From: Butyricicoccus intestinisimiae
GTDB taxonomy: Bacteria; Bacillota; Clostridia; Oscillospirales; Butyricicoccaceae
Direction of reading: 5' to 3'
Assembly (NCBI RefSeq): GCF_018918345.1
Contig: NZ_JAHLQI010000008.1
Span: 1-64,000, forward strand
DNA length: 64,000 nucleotides
Shown here piece by piece: positions 1-8,312 of the stretch; positions within the stretch are counted from its first letter, which is position 1; each line of letters starts with the position of its first letter. A program made the translations under genes and the position numbers. The notes below the pieces were generated by a model. That model did no database searches and was not told where the DNA came from. It saw only the letters and a program-made list of their open reading frames with translations.

Positions 1-1059
1 ATTACCATCAATCTATCCAAACCGGAAAAAGACCCGAAGGCGATTGCGGCAGCCAAATTGATGCCGCAGTCCTCGTATCCCAAGTGCCTGCTGTGCAAGG
101 AAAATGAGGGCTATGCCGGTCGTGTGAATCATCCGGCGCGGCAAAATCACCGCGTGATTCCGGTGACAATCAACGGCAGCCGCTGGTTTATGCAGTATTC
201 GCCATATGTATATTACAATGAGCATTGCATTGTATTCAATTCGCAGCACACGCCGATGAAAATTGAACCGGCAACGTTCCGCAAATTGCTGGATTTTGTC
301 AAGCAGTTCCCGCACTATTTTGTCGGCTCCAATGCGGATCTGCCGATTGTCGGCGGCTCGATTTTGGCGCATGACCATTTCCAAGGCGGACATTACACAT
401 TCGCCATGGAGCGCGCACCCATCGAAACCGAGCTGACATTTGACGGGTTTGACGGCATAGAAGCGGGCATTGTCAAGTGGCCGATGTCTGTGATTCGTCT
501 GAGAAGTGCGGATGACAAGCAGCTTGTCGAGCTGGCGTCCAAGATTCTCGCCGCATGGCGCGGATATACCGACAAAGACGCATTTATCCTTGCGGAGACC
601 GACGGCGAGCCGCACAACACCATCACGCCGATTGCCCGCATGCGAAACAGGAAATTCGAGCTGGATCTGGTTTTGCGCAATAATATCACGACCAAGGAAC
701 ATCCGCTCGGCGTCTATCATCCGCACGCGGAGCTGCATCACATCAAGAAAGAAAATATCGGCTTAATCGAAGTCATGGGTCTGGCGGTTCTTCCGGCGCG
801 GCTCAAAACCGAGCTTGCCGCTGTGGCGGAGGCACTGGTCTCCGGTGCGGATTTGACCGCGGACGAACGCACGGCACCGCATGCCGATTGGGCAAACAAG
901 CTGAAAACGCGATATACCTTTACCGAACAAAACGCCATGGACATCCTGCAAAAGGAAGTTGGCATTGTGTTCTCTCAGGTATTGGAGCACGCAGGCGTGT
1001 TCAAACGCACGGAAACCGGCAAACAGGCATTTTTGCGGTTTGCACAGTCTGTCAATTAA
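1..1059 (+). CDS. galT: UDP-glucose--hexose-1-phosphate uridylyltransferase (GalT, Firmicutes type), 5' truncated
   Basis: Leloir-pathway enzyme that exchanges UMP between UDP-glucose and galactose-1-phosphate in the cytoplasm. The frame is open from base 1, so the N-terminus lies outside the window; about 352 residues are present. Visible hallmarks are a CxxC pair (PKCLLCKE) and the active-site segment [13 protein letters not shown], in which HDHFQGG corresponds to the nucleotidyl-histidine motif of the class II GalT found in Firmicutes. The C-terminal part ([18 protein letters not shown]) is also typical. The gene stands apart from the minus-strand cluster to its right. Family assignment is firm; the upstream context (probably galK or galE) cannot be seen. 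Confidence 0.93.
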   Translation: MTINLSKPEKDPKAIAAAKLMPQSSYPKCLLCKENEGYAGRVNHPARQNHRVIPVTINGSRWFMQYSPYVYYNEHCIVFNSQHTPMKIEPATFRKLLDFVKQFPHYFVGSNADLPIVGGSILAHDHFQGGHYTFAMERAPIETELTFDGFDGIEAGIVKWPMSVIRLRSADDKQLVELASKILAAWRGYTDKDAFILAETDGEPHNTITPIARMRNRKFELDLVLRNNITTKEHPLGVYHPHAELHHIKKENIGLIEVMGLAVLPARLKTELAAVAEALVSGADLTADERTAPHADWANKLKTRYTFTEQNAMDILQKEVGIVFSQVLEHAGVFKRTETGKQAFLRFAQSVN

Positions 1060-1066
1060 ATACTTT

Positions 1067-1132
1067 CCCGGCTGTCAGAGGCAAAATACACGAACTGGAA
1101 CAAACAAAACGCTGACAGTCGGGATTTTTCTG
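1067..1132 (+). terminator. Probable intrinsic terminator of galT
   Basis: The arms CCCGGCTGTCAG (1067-1078) and CTGACAGTCGGG (1112-1123) pair over 12 bp with one G-U pair, followed by ATTTTTCTGTTTT. The loop is long (33 nt), so confidence is moderate. Confidence 0.5.
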
Positions 1133-1190
1133 TTTTGGGGACGTCGATGGATGTCAGCATGGGATACCGTGTGGAAGGACGAAACAATCC

Positions 1191-1220
1191 AACTGAACAA
1201 AATAATGTTTTTGTTCAGTT
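1191..1220. repeat. Perfect 12-bp inverted repeat, function unknown
   Basis: AACTGAACAAAA and TTTTGTTCAGTT are separated by 6 bp in the gap between galT and the HPr gene. It could be an operator or a weak terminator. Apart from this hairpin and the terminators on either side, nothing gene-like is seen between 1133 and 1514. Confidence 0.4.
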
Positions 1221-1262
1221 AAGGAACACGGGTATAAGAAATCCTGCAAAAAGTTGACAGAT

Positions 1263-1306
1263 AAAAAAACCGCCCCGCTGCAAACAGGTTTCCTGCAGCG
1301 GGGCGG
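1263..1306 (-). terminator. Intrinsic terminator of the minus-strand HPr cluster
   Basis: A 13-bp GC-rich stem (CCGCCCCGCTGCA at 1270-1282 and its complement at 1294-1306) is followed on the minus strand by a T run (A run at 1263-1269). It lies about 210 bp past the HPr stop codon and is the first strong minus-strand terminator met. Confidence 0.7.
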
Positions 1307-1514
1307 CATCATCATTCCGACAAATAGCATGAGATACGGTATGTTTTGTGATACATTGTTCCAGTGTTGATTTCGTTGGTTGTGTATATCAACTGTCCGT
1401 CAGAATGAGAATTTCGCTGCGGAGCGTCCCGCATGGGATACTCCGCAAAAAAGGAATAGATAAATAGAATAGATTGTGTGAAGTAAAAATGGTGATATGT
1501 GTGAACGGAAACGA

Positions 1515-1775
1515 TTACAGGTTTTCCTGCATAAATGCTTCCAGATCAGCTGCTACTTGCTCTTCGTTTTCACCTCCTACATGGACGGTGACTGTGTCTC
1601 CGCTCTTGATGCCGAGACCCATCAGGGCAAACATTTTGCGGGCATCCGCTTTCTTGCCGTCCTTTTCAATCGTGACAGTGCACGGAACGACTGCCTTTGC
1701 CTGCTTGACCAGCACGCCTGCTGGACGTGCATGAAGTCCCTGCGGGTCAGTGATTGTGTATGCAAAACTTTTCAT
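1515..1775 (-). CDS. HPr family phosphocarrier protein lacking the regulatory Ser46
   Basis: An 86-residue HPr that carries phosphate from enzyme I to sugar-specific EIIA domains. The active-site motif GLHARPAG places the phospho-acceptor at His15. In ordinary Firmicutes HPr, Ser46 lies in a KSIMxxMSLG segment and is phosphorylated by HPr kinase. Here the aligned segment is ARKMFALMGLG, and the residue aligned to Ser46 is lysine. The protein should still work in phosphotransfer but not as a CcpA co-repressor. AAGGAG lies upstream of the ATG. The gene follows the PHP gene by 30 bp and is likely cotranscribed with it. Two PTS operons in the window could be its clients. Confidence 0.9.
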   Translation of the reverse strand: MKSFAYTITDPQGLHARPAGVLVKQAKAVVPCTVTIEKDGKKADARKMFALMGLGIKSGDTVTVHVGGENEEQVAADLEAFMQENL

Positions 1776-1805
1776 TTTGATACGCTCCTTTTGGTTTATC
1801 TTTTT

Positions 1806-2705
1806 TCAAGAGGATGCTGTCATGCCCAGTGCATCAAGCAACTGCGCTGCCAGCATATCCTCCATATATAACATATCTACGCCGCCAATGCGAATGTTGG
1901 GCTTTATCATGCCGTGGAAATCACTCCCACCAGTGATGAGCAAATGATGCTTTTTTGCCACTTCCAGATAAAATGCCGTTTCAATCGCATTGTGATAGCT
2001 GCTAAACACTTCCAATCCATCGAGTTCCAATGGAAGGAAATATTCGATCATATTTTCCGTTGTTTGCAGCTGCATTGCGGGATGTGCCAGAACAGCCAAA
2101 CCGCCGGCGTTGTGAATCAGTTGAATCGCTTGTTTTGCCGAGATAAAAGAAATCGGAACATAGGCTTTTTTGCCGCGGGAACATAGATCCCAATAGAAAT
2201 TGACTAGCGGCTGATCACAGCGCATACCGCCCGGCAGAAACGGAAGCAGCAGTGAATGATCGTGGTTTTGCGGCAGCTGAAGGGCTTGTTTTGCCATAGC
2301 TTCAGCGGAGATCACACCATCCTTTGCCTGTTCCATCAAAGCATTACGGTCTAAGAAAATGCCCAGATTTTCCAGTGCATCCATTTGTTCCACAGATGCA
2401 GCACGCTGCATTTCTTTTACCGTATGTTCCAGCTTTACTAACTCGTCATTGGCACTGTCGATGCCATAGCCGAGCATGTGCAGATGGAGGCCTTCTGCCA
2501 TACAGTCGATCTCAATGCCCGGAATCACGCGGACACCGAGCTGTGCACCGCGCCAGCTGAATTTCTGTATACCGGATACTGCATTGTGATCGGTCAGCGC
2601 AGCGAAGCGAATCCCCTCTTGGCGGCATAGCTCAGCCAGTCCGCGCGGAGAGATCTCTCCGTCCAAACTCACAGAAGAATGTAAATGCAAATCCATATAC
2701 GACAT
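1806..2705 (-). CDS. PHP-domain metal-dependent phosphoesterase
   Basis: A 299-residue PHP superfamily protein. The metal-binding motifs are visible: DLHLHS at residues 5-10, TDHNAV around 38-43, and a C-terminal GGSDFHG. This N-terminal HxH plus DH arrangement matches the TrpH/YciV branch (RNase AM, 3',5'-nucleoside bisphosphate phosphatases), but histidinol-phosphatase-like members share it, so the substrate is not fixed. It lies 46 bp after the SLH gene and 30 bp before the HPr gene on the same strand, in a row of closely spaced minus-strand genes that includes two HAD phosphatases. Confidence 0.8.
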   Translation of the reverse strand: MSYMDLHLHSSVSLDGEISPRGLAELCRQEGIRFAALTDHNAVSGIQKFSWRGAQLGVRVIPGIEIDCMAEGLHLHMLGYGIDSANDELVKLEHTVKEMQRAASVEQMDALENLGIFLDRNALMEQAKDGVISAEAMAKQALQLPQNHDHSLLLPFLPGGMRCDQPLVNFYWDLCSRGKKAYVPISFISAKQAIQLIHNAGGLAVLAHPAMQLQTTENMIEYFLPLELDGLEVFSSYHNAIETAFYLEVAKKHHLLITGGSDFHGMIKPNIRIGGVDMLYMEDMLAAQLLDALGMTASS

Positions 2706-2750
2706 ACAGTCATTCCTCCCTATTTCTCTATCATCGGCGAAAGATTCTGA

Positions 2751-3344
2751 TTATTTTGTCTTTTCAAAATACTGCTTGAGCATCGTTGCGCATTCTGCAC
2801 GGGTCGCAGAATCCTTCGGACACAGCAGATTGGTATTGCCGCTCTTTCTGCCATTGATGATGTGGTTCTGATTTGCCCACAGAACGGCGTCAGCTGCCCA
2901 GCCAGAGACCTGATTCTTGTCAGAAAATGCCAGCGAACCACGTACCTTTGGTGCTCCTGCATGCTTGTACAGAATCATGGCGAACTGCTCACGGGTAATG
3001 TTGCTTTCCGGATCGAACTTTCCGTGGCCGATGCCGCTGACAATGCCCTGCTGGCTTGCCCACTGTACCGCGTCATAATACCATGCGTCCTTTGCGACAT
3101 CCGTGAAGGCATCCTTGCCGGAGACAGCAGGCTGACCTGCCTGATTGTAGAGAATCTGTGCCAGCATTGCACGGCTCAGCGGCATGTTCGGCCCAAACAG
3201 GGTGTCGCTCAGACCAACCATCAAATCGTTGTCATATACATACTGTACATATAGTACATACCACTGATCGGCATCAACGTCGGTGAATACCTCGGTGACC
3301 GGCTTGGTCGTTTCGGTCTTACCGGACGGCCAGATGCTGTTCAT
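2751..3344 (-). CDS. S-layer homology (SLH) domain protein, C-terminal part of a frameshifted gene
   Basis: This frame encodes three SLH domains: VFTDVDADQWY..., AFTDVAKDAWYYDAVQWA... and LAFSDKNQVSGWAADAVLWA..., with GxFxPxxxxTR-type positions such as LFGPNMPLSRAM and KFDPESNITREQ. SLH triplets anchor exported proteins to pyruvylated wall polymers. The frame has no signal peptide of its own; that lies in the overlapping upstream frame (3319-3615). The nominal start Met is inside what reads as continuous protein (ADITIYPMNSIWPSGK), so I think one gene of about 288 codons has suffered a frameshift near 3350-3375, or the assembly has an indel. Confidence 0.75.
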   Translation of the reverse strand: MNSIWPSGKTETTKPVTEVFTDVDADQWYVLYVQYVYDNDLMVGLSDTLFGPNMPLSRAMLAQILYNQAGQPAVSGKDAFTDVAKDAWYYDAVQWASQQGIVSGIGHGKFDPESNITREQFAMILYKHAGAPKVRGSLAFSDKNQVSGWAADAVLWANQNHIINGRKSGNTNLLCPKDSATRAECATMLKQYFEKTK

Positions 3345-3615
3345 CGGATAAATGGTGATGTCCGCCTGTGTCGCTCAAGGTCAGCTCGCCATTGTTTGCG
3401 GTCATGGTGCCGCTCAAGCTGTTAAAGTTTTCCTCGGTTGCCGCAACGTCCGTAGAGGACTGGGTGTTGTCCTGTTCGTTGTCGTTTTGCGCAGTCTTGA
3501 CTGTGCTGACAATCGACGTAACGTCCGGCAGCTCCAGCGCATTCGCCGGGAGCACGCCTGCCGCCATGAGCAGAGACAATGACAAAGATAGACATTGCTT
3601 TGTTGTTCGTTTCAT
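3319..3615 (-). CDS. Signal-peptide N-terminal part of the frameshifted SLH protein
   Basis: A 98-residue frame starting MKRTTKQC followed by a hydrophobic stretch LSLSLSLLMAAGVLPANA, a clear Sec signal peptide with an ANA cleavage region, then a low-complexity Asn/Gln/Thr-rich segment. It ends in an unlikely tail (HHHLSDEQHLAVR). Switching by one base near that tail joins it to the SLH frame. A GAGAGAGGGA-type ribosome site precedes the ATG. On its own this piece would be secreted but unanchored. Confidence 0.65.
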   Translation of the reverse strand: MKRTTKQCLSLSLSLLMAAGVLPANALELPDVTSIVSTVKTAQNDNEQDNTQSSTDVAATEENFNSLSGTMTANNGELTLSDTGGHHHLSDEQHLAVR

Positions 3616-3630
3616 TTTTTTCCCTCTCTC

Positions 3631-4437
3631 TTATCTGAAAATATGATCAATTGCCTGTGCTACACCGTCGTGATCGCAGTCTGCGGTGATGTAACGAGCC
3701 AATTGCTTGACAGATTCCTCTGCATTGCCCATAGCGACCGGCATACCGACCGTCCGAAGCATTTGTGCGTCGTTATCGCTGTCACCAATTGCACACATTT
3801 CTTCCGGACGAATGTCGAGCATTTGTCCCAGCTGAACCAATGCAGTTCCTTTATCTACATGTTCCGGCATGACCTCAAAGTTGTCATTGCCGGAGCTCGT
3901 AATCGTAATCCCCGGTAAATCTCGAATCGCTTCGAGTACCTCGTGAAGTGTCTCCTGCGTGCCGATGGCATATGCCTTGGTCACACGCAGTCCGTGCTCC
4001 CGAATGTACGCTGCCACATCGTCTAAGACGACTTTATTGGCGTGAAAGCCCTCCACGCGATAATTCACAACAAAATCGCGGTCGGAATACGGGTTGATAT
4101 ATACCTTATCCCCGACATAGATCATCATGCGGATGGGTCTGATCTGAATCTGCTCTACCACGCGGGCGCCGATCTCGGCGGGCATATCCCATTCAAACAA
4201 ATTGCGTTCACCGCGCACCGAGGAAATCGCCGCGCCGCCTGCGGTCACCATGAAATCATCGCTGTCTATCTCCCGTGCGAATTCTACCGCTTCTCCTACA
4301 ATGCGGCCGGTCGATAAGACAACTTTGACGCCGTTCTGTTTTATGCGGGCAATGGCATCTTTGGTCGCCTGCGTGATTTCCTTGCGGGAATTGAGCAGGG
4401 TGCCGTCCAGATCCAATGCCAGTAGCCTATAGTTCAT
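3631..4437 (-). CDS. Cof-type HAD-superfamily phosphatase
   Basis: A 268-residue HAD-IIB (Cof) hydrolase, typically a sugar-phosphate or flavin-phosphate phosphatase. Motif I is LALDLDGTLLN, motif II the STGR region, and motif IV GDSDNDAQML. I chose the ATG at 4437 because it sits just after AAGGAGGGAGCAC; longer reading upstream overlaps the next HAD gene in another frame. It overlaps that gene by 11 bp, indicating translational coupling of the two related phosphatases. Substrate unknown. Confidence 0.87.
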   Translation of the reverse strand: MNYRLLALDLDGTLLNSRKEITQATKDAIARIKQNGVKVVLSTGRIVGEAVEFAREIDSDDFMVTAGGAAISSVRGERNLFEWDMPAEIGARVVEQIQIRPIRMMIYVGDKVYINPYSDRDFVVNYRVEGFHANKVVLDDVAAYIREHGLRVTKAYAIGTQETLHEVLEAIRDLPGITITSSGNDNFEVMPEHVDKGTALVQLGQMLDIRPEEMCAIGDSDNDAQMLRTVGMPVAMGNAEESVKQLARYITADCDHDGVAQAIDHIFR

Positions 4438-5251
4438 GTGCTCCCTCCTTGTGTAAAATCCATGTATCAATTGCACGCGCCACACCCGCATCATCGTTGG
4501 TGCTCGTGCATACATCTGCTGCTGCCTTTGCCGCTGCCGAGCCGTTGCCCATCGCAACGCCCAAGCCTGCTGCCCGCAGCATACCGCAGTCGTTGTCATG
4601 GTCTCCCATCGCCATCGACTGCCGGACGGGAATGCCCAGTTTCCGGCACATCGCTTGCAGAGCAACGCCCTTTTCCGCAAGCGGAGGAAGAATTTCTAAA
4701 TACGTATCTTTGGAGCGTACCAGCTGTACCGGCAGCTGCTGCGCCGCCAGCACGGCAGTTACGGCATCAATCTGTTGCGCCGGTCCCATGCACAGCAGCT
4801 TGTGTGCACCTTCCTGCCATTGGCGCATCGTTTCGATGAGCGGTACCGAGACCGGCACCGTGCCGGTGATGGCACTTTCCTGTTCGCTCCATGGGTCCTC
4901 TCTCTCGATGAGCCAGTCCCAGCCGCGATACACACTCACAGAAATGCCGCATCGCTGTGCCTCTTGGACGATGCGCACACCGACGGAAACCGGAATGCGC
5001 TGCTCCGAGAGCGTTTGTTCTTTATGTAAGATGAGTCCGCCGTTATAGCAGATCATATCGTGTTCGATGTTGAGTTCCCGTAAGATCGGGACGACAGCGG
5101 CAGGCGGCCGTGCAGAGGTCAAACAGACCGTGACATGTGCCTGTGCTGCCTGTTGAATGGCTGTTCGGTTGCGTTCCGGCAGCTGATGCTGAGAATCCAG
5201 CAATGTGCCGTCAATGTCCAAACAGAGCAGTTGAATTGCCGCATGGTTCAT
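4427..5251 (-). CDS. Cof-type HAD-superfamily phosphatase
   Basis: A 274-residue HAD-IIB hydrolase paralogous to the next gene in the operon. Motifs: LLCLDIDGTLLDS near the N-terminus, TSARPP in motif II, and GDHDNDCGML as motif IV. It begins 6 bp after the small membrane protein gene and runs 11 bp into the following HAD gene, so the three are translated from one message. Substrate cannot be told from sequence. Confidence 0.87.
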   Translation of the reverse strand: MNHAAIQLLCLDIDGTLLDSQHQLPERNRTAIQQAAQAHVTVCLTSARPPAAVVPILRELNIEHDMICYNGGLILHKEQTLSEQRIPVSVGVRIVQEAQRCGISVSVYRGWDWLIEREDPWSEQESAITGTVPVSVPLIETMRQWQEGAHKLLCMGPAQQIDAVTAVLAAQQLPVQLVRSKDTYLEILPPLAEKGVALQAMCRKLGIPVRQSMAMGDHDNDCGMLRAAGLGVAMGNGSAAAKAAADVCTSTNDDAGVARAIDTWILHKEGAHEL

Positions 5252-5257
5252 GGCTGA

Positions 5258-5542
5258 TTACCGTCCCCCTGCGGCGCGCAGAATGTGTTCGACATTTCTG
5301 CGTCCATTGCGAATACCGAGTCCGATGAGTGCCGCGCAGATGATACCTGCGAAGGTCGCAACGACACCGACGATTCCGAACGCAAATCGGAAGCCCTCGC
5401 CCATCAGACCCCACCATGCCAGTGCCACTGCACAAGAGGAAACGATCATTGCCCACTGCATCCAGCGTTTCAATTGCTTCAATGCATCCGTCTGCTGCTG
5501 AGCCTCGCGCAGCAGCTGCTTTTTGCTGAGTTTCTGTTTCAT
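5258..5542 (-). CDS. Small two-helix membrane protein of unknown function
   Basis: 94 residues: a charged, Gln-rich amphipathic N-terminus (KQKLSKKQLLREAQQQ) followed by two hydrophobic segments around residues 28-48 and 54-76, ending GRRNVEHILRAAGGR. First gene of the minus-strand run that continues with the two HAD phosphatases 6 bp away. No family recognised. Confidence 0.65.
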   Translation of the reverse strand: MKQKLSKKQLLREAQQQTDALKQLKRWMQWAMIVSSCAVALAWWGLMGEGFRFAFGIVGVVATFAGIICAALIGLGIRNGRRNVEHILRAAGGR

Positions 5543-5566
5543 AGATAAATCCCTTCCTTTGTCATA

Positions 5567-5966
5567 GGCGGAAACCCACTGCCTTTAGGCGGTGGGAGGA
5601 GCCTTGTAAATTATTACCCAATATGCTACAATAACCGTAGCAGTTTTTAAAGAGAAAACCGTTAGATGTGCTGCTCATCAAAGACACTCTTTTGTGCATT
5701 GACAAGATATGAGGTTGCAATACAAAACTCGCGTATTGCGTAAAATCTTATCCGTAATAAAATTCCTACTGTATAGCATGGGAAGTTTAGTACCTGATAC
5801 AGTTACAGATGAGTATATCTTGTCTGTAAAGGGTGCTGTCAACCACCCTGTGATGTAACGCCACTTTAGGCAGCAATTCCTATTGGGGATAAAAGGTCGG
5901 AGGCGTAAGCCGTTACTACGACTGGGCAGTTACAAGCCCATTACCTTTAGGTGATGGGTAGTTGAC
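5567..5966. mobile_element. IS200/IS605-type MITE (palindrome-ended, no transposase)
   Basis: Two almost identical hairpins mark the ends: CCCACTGCC-TTTA-GGCGGTGGG at 5575-5596 and CCCATTACC-TTTA-GGTGATGGG at 5937-5958, the latter followed by TAGTTGAC. Subterminal imperfect hairpins of this shape, rather than terminal inverted repeats, are the ends recognised by TnpA of IS200/IS605 elements. The 400 bp inside carry no ORF. The right third is GC-rich and structured (GGGCAGTTACAAGCCC near 5924-5939), as expected for the omegaRNA/right-end region of a TnpB element. It therefore looks like a non-autonomous derivative that has lost tnpA and tnpB. Confidence 0.65.
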
Positions 5967-6007
5967 AAAAATCTCCTCTCAAGATGGTACCTGTGTTTTT
6001 TAGCTGG

Positions 6008-6038
6008 AAGGAGCCGCTGGGTGAGCCAGCGGCTCCTT
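6008..6038 (-). terminator. Hairpin downstream of the PTS IID gene
   Basis: A 13-bp stem AAGGAGCCGCTGG / CCAGCGGCTCCTT with a 5-nt loop, 39 bp past the IID stop on the minus strand. There is no clean T run, so it may act as a 3' stabiliser or a weak terminator. Confidence 0.55.
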
Positions 6039-6076
6039 CTGGAGAGTTAGAAAATAGGAAAGAGATCGCTGCGAAC

Positions 6077-6898
6077 TTAGTAGGACAGCTGCGGGTCGAA
6101 GAATCCAACCAAAACACCGACAAACGCAACAACAACCAAGATCAGCATTACGGCAATCGGAGACATTTTTCTCTTGCTCATGAGCCAGTAGCAGAACATA
6201 ACTACGGCAAACGGGAGCAAATGCGGGAAGATGGTGTCGAGAACGCCTTCCTGCAAGGAAATATCGCCGGGGAGCATCATCGGTGTTGTAATGGAGATCC
6301 ACGTTGCGGCTACTGCGCCGATAACGATGGTGCCCAGCATGATGATGGACTCACGAATGGCATTGGATTTTTCTCCGACGATCATTTCAACCGCCTTGCC
6401 GCCCAGCTCATAGCCCTTGTAATACAGGAAACGCATACCCAGCGTCAGGACGAGGTTGTAAACAATGATGTAGAAAATTGCGCCGAGCGGAGAGCCGCCG
6501 GAGGACAGACCCAGAGCAATGCCCAGCAGAATCGGAATCAGGGTACCGACAACCAAGCTGTCACCGATACCGGCAACCGGACCCATCAGGCCGGCACGGA
6601 TACCGTTAATCATCTCGCCGTCGATGCCTTCGCCGTTTGCTCGTGCTTCTTCCAGACCGGCTGTCATACCGACAACGACTGTGCCGAGCTGCGGCTCTGT
6701 GTTAAAGAATGCGGAATACGTCTGGAGTGCTTCCTTCTGTTCTTCCTTGGTGTCATAGAGTTCTTCAATCAGCGGGAGCATGGCACACAGATAACCAAAG
6801 GTCTGCATGTGCTCCTGCGAGAAACAGGTCAAATGTCCATAATACCAGTTGCGGAAGGATTTGGACAACGCCTTTTTAGAAAGTTTCTTTTCAGCCAT
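6077..6898 (-). CDS. PTS mannose/fructose/sorbose-family IID component
   Basis: 273-residue EIID membrane subunit, which with EIIC forms the sugar channel of the mannose-class PTS. Family features: the amphipathic N-terminus with FRNWYYGHLTCFSQEHMQ, the central GLMGPVAGIGDSLVVGTLIPILLGIA loop, and hydrophobic C-terminal segments. It starts 3 bp after the IIC stop, so the two are tightly coupled. Last gene of the IIA-IIB-IIC-IID operon. Sugar specificity is not predictable. Confidence 0.93.
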   Translation of the reverse strand: MAEKKLSKKALSKSFRNWYYGHLTCFSQEHMQTFGYLCAMLPLIEELYDTKEEQKEALQTYSAFFNTEPQLGTVVVGMTAGLEEARANGEGIDGEMINGIRAGLMGPVAGIGDSLVVGTLIPILLGIALGLSSGGSPLGAIFYIIVYNLVLTLGMRFLYYKGYELGGKAVEMIVGEKSNAIRESIIMLGTIVIGAVAATWISITTPMMLPGDISLQEGVLDTIFPHLLPFAVVMFCYWLMSKRKMSPIAVMLILVVVAFVGVLVGFFDPQLSY

Positions 6899-6901
6899 AG
6901 C

Positions 6902-7756
6902 CTATATTTCCTCCTCATCGTCATCGTCAAATCCGTCAGCGCCTGCTGCTGCCGGAGCTGCCTTCTGCAAGGACAGCAGCTTGATGCGGTAGTTAATCAC
7001 TGCGAAGAAGCCGCCGACAACAGAAGCTGCGATCAAGTTCAGACCCATGCATGCAGCCAGTGTGAAGCCAAATGCGAATATCAGCAGATCCACCGGCTTG
7101 GTTGCTACCTGCTTGAGCAGGATGGCAATACCGACTGCCGGAAGCAGAGAACCTACGGTAAACAGCGTCTTCATTGCGATGCCGTCCATCGGCATGTATG
7201 CCTTCATGAGGTCGACCATGGTAACGCCAACCTTGGTGATGATGAAGGTCGGGATGAACGAGCAGATAATGTGAGAGATCCACGGGAGACCCATGTCAAC
7301 GAGATAGAGCTTCTTGAATTCGCCCTTCTCTACGGCCTTCCAGCCAATGTGCTGCCATACCAGATTTACGGTAGCGGTGCCGTAGAACAGAACCGTGCCG
7401 AGGGTGCCAACGGCGGAACCCAGCGTAACTGCCATAGCCTGTGCTGCCGTGGTGGACGGGTCCAGACCCATGCTGTGTACTGCCACGATAGACAGTGGAA
7501 TGCCGATGTAAGAGATTGCACGGACATCAGCGGATACGGTGCCGCCCGGTGTAACCAGTGCAATGTAAACGACCTGAATCGCTGCACCTAAGTAGATACC
7601 TGTCTGTACATCGCCCATAATCAGACCGACTACCAGACCTGCTACCAGCGGTCTGCCCAGCGTGTAGTTACCGAGAACCGTACCGCCGAGACCAGGCATA
7701 GATGCTAAGCAGGCAAACAGGCCGAACAAAGCCGCCTGCCATAGTTGGATCGTCAT
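6902..7756 (-). CDS. PTS mannose/fructose/sorbose-family IIC component
   Basis: 284-residue polytopic membrane EIIC. The N-terminus is typical (LWQAALFGLFACLASM), as are the glycine-rich GRPLVAGLVVGLIMGDVQTG and the following AAIQVVYIALVTPGGTVSAD segment. It ends in an acidic tail (DGFDDDDEEEI) also seen, in shorter form, at the C-terminus of IIA (DDEDDDI); a shared acidic tail is unusual but its role is unknown. Lies between IIB (49 bp upstream) and IID (3 bp downstream). Confidence 0.93.
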   Translation of the reverse strand: MTIQLWQAALFGLFACLASMPGLGGTVLGNYTLGRPLVAGLVVGLIMGDVQTGIYLGAAIQVVYIALVTPGGTVSADVRAISYIGIPLSIVAVHSMGLDPSTTAAQAMAVTLGSAVGTLGTVLFYGTATVNLVWQHIGWKAVEKGEFKKLYLVDMGLPWISHIICSFIPTFIITKVGVTMVDLMKAYMPMDGIAMKTLFTVGSLLPAVGIAILLKQVATKPVDLLIFAFGFTLAACMGLNLIAASVVGGFFAVINYRIKLLSLQKAAPAAAGADGFDDDDEEEI

Positions 7757-7805
7757 AATCCTTTCACCTTACCTTTCTTTTTTCTTTTTATTTTGAAATC
7801 CGTTT

Positions 7806-8300
7806 TTAGTAGCCAAACTGACCACGGAATTTCTTCCAGTTACCGATTGCCGCTTCCTTGACCAGAGCGAACTCGACGTCATAGCCCTTCTGCATGATTG
7901 CTTCCAGAGCATCCGCTTCTTCCTGCGTAATGGACTGGTTGTTGCCCAGCTTGGTGGCATTCGGTCTGTCGTTGCACGGTCCGATGATAACGGTCTTGAC
8001 TTCGCCCGGATCGAAACCATCATCTACGAGGATCTTCTTCATGGTGATCGGGTCTTTGGTGATCAGGAAGTACTGATCCTTGCTTGCCAGAACCTTGCCG
8101 CACTTCTTGCGCCAATCGTCCAGCGTCCAAACAAACGTCTTTTTGCTGCTGGCATTCTTGTATGCTGCCTTGAGCACCGGCGTGTTTGCTGCGTTGTCGT
8201 TGACTGCAATCAGTCCGTCGCACGGATACTCCAGAGACCAGCGGGTGCAGGTCTGTCCGTGGATCATGCGGTCATCTACGCGAATAAATGAAATAGACAT
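7806..8300 (-). CDS. PTS mannose/fructose/sorbose-family IIB component
   Basis: 164-residue cytoplasmic EIIB. The phosphorylation-site motif VDDRMIHGQ near the N-terminus puts the phospho-histidine at His14. Full length for the family. It accepts phosphate from the adjacent IIA and passes it to the sugar carried by IIC-IID. 12 bp separate it from IIA. Confidence 0.93.
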   Translation of the reverse strand: MSISFIRVDDRMIHGQTCTRWSLEYPCDGLIAVNDNAANTPVLKAAYKNASSKKTFVWTLDDWRKKCGKVLASKDQYFLITKDPITMKKILVDDGFDPGEVKTVIIGPCNDRPNATKLGNNQSITQEEADALEAIMQKGYDVEFALVKEAAIGNWKKFRGQFGY

Positions 8301-8312
8301 ATCGTTCTCTCC

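Noticed and set aside
13-741. 242-codon minus-strand ORF opposite galT
   Set aside because: GalT on the plus strand has catalytic motifs; the antisense frame has none.
1419-1448. Hairpin TGCGGAG...CTCCGCA as a second terminator for the HPr gene
   Set aside because: It pairs well but lacks a T run on either strand; the hairpin at 1270-1306 is the better candidate.
5984-7591. 535-codon plus-strand ORF
   Set aside because: Antisense to the PTS IID and IIC genes, which have clear family motifs. The plus-strand protein is Asn/Gln/His-rich and unlike any family.
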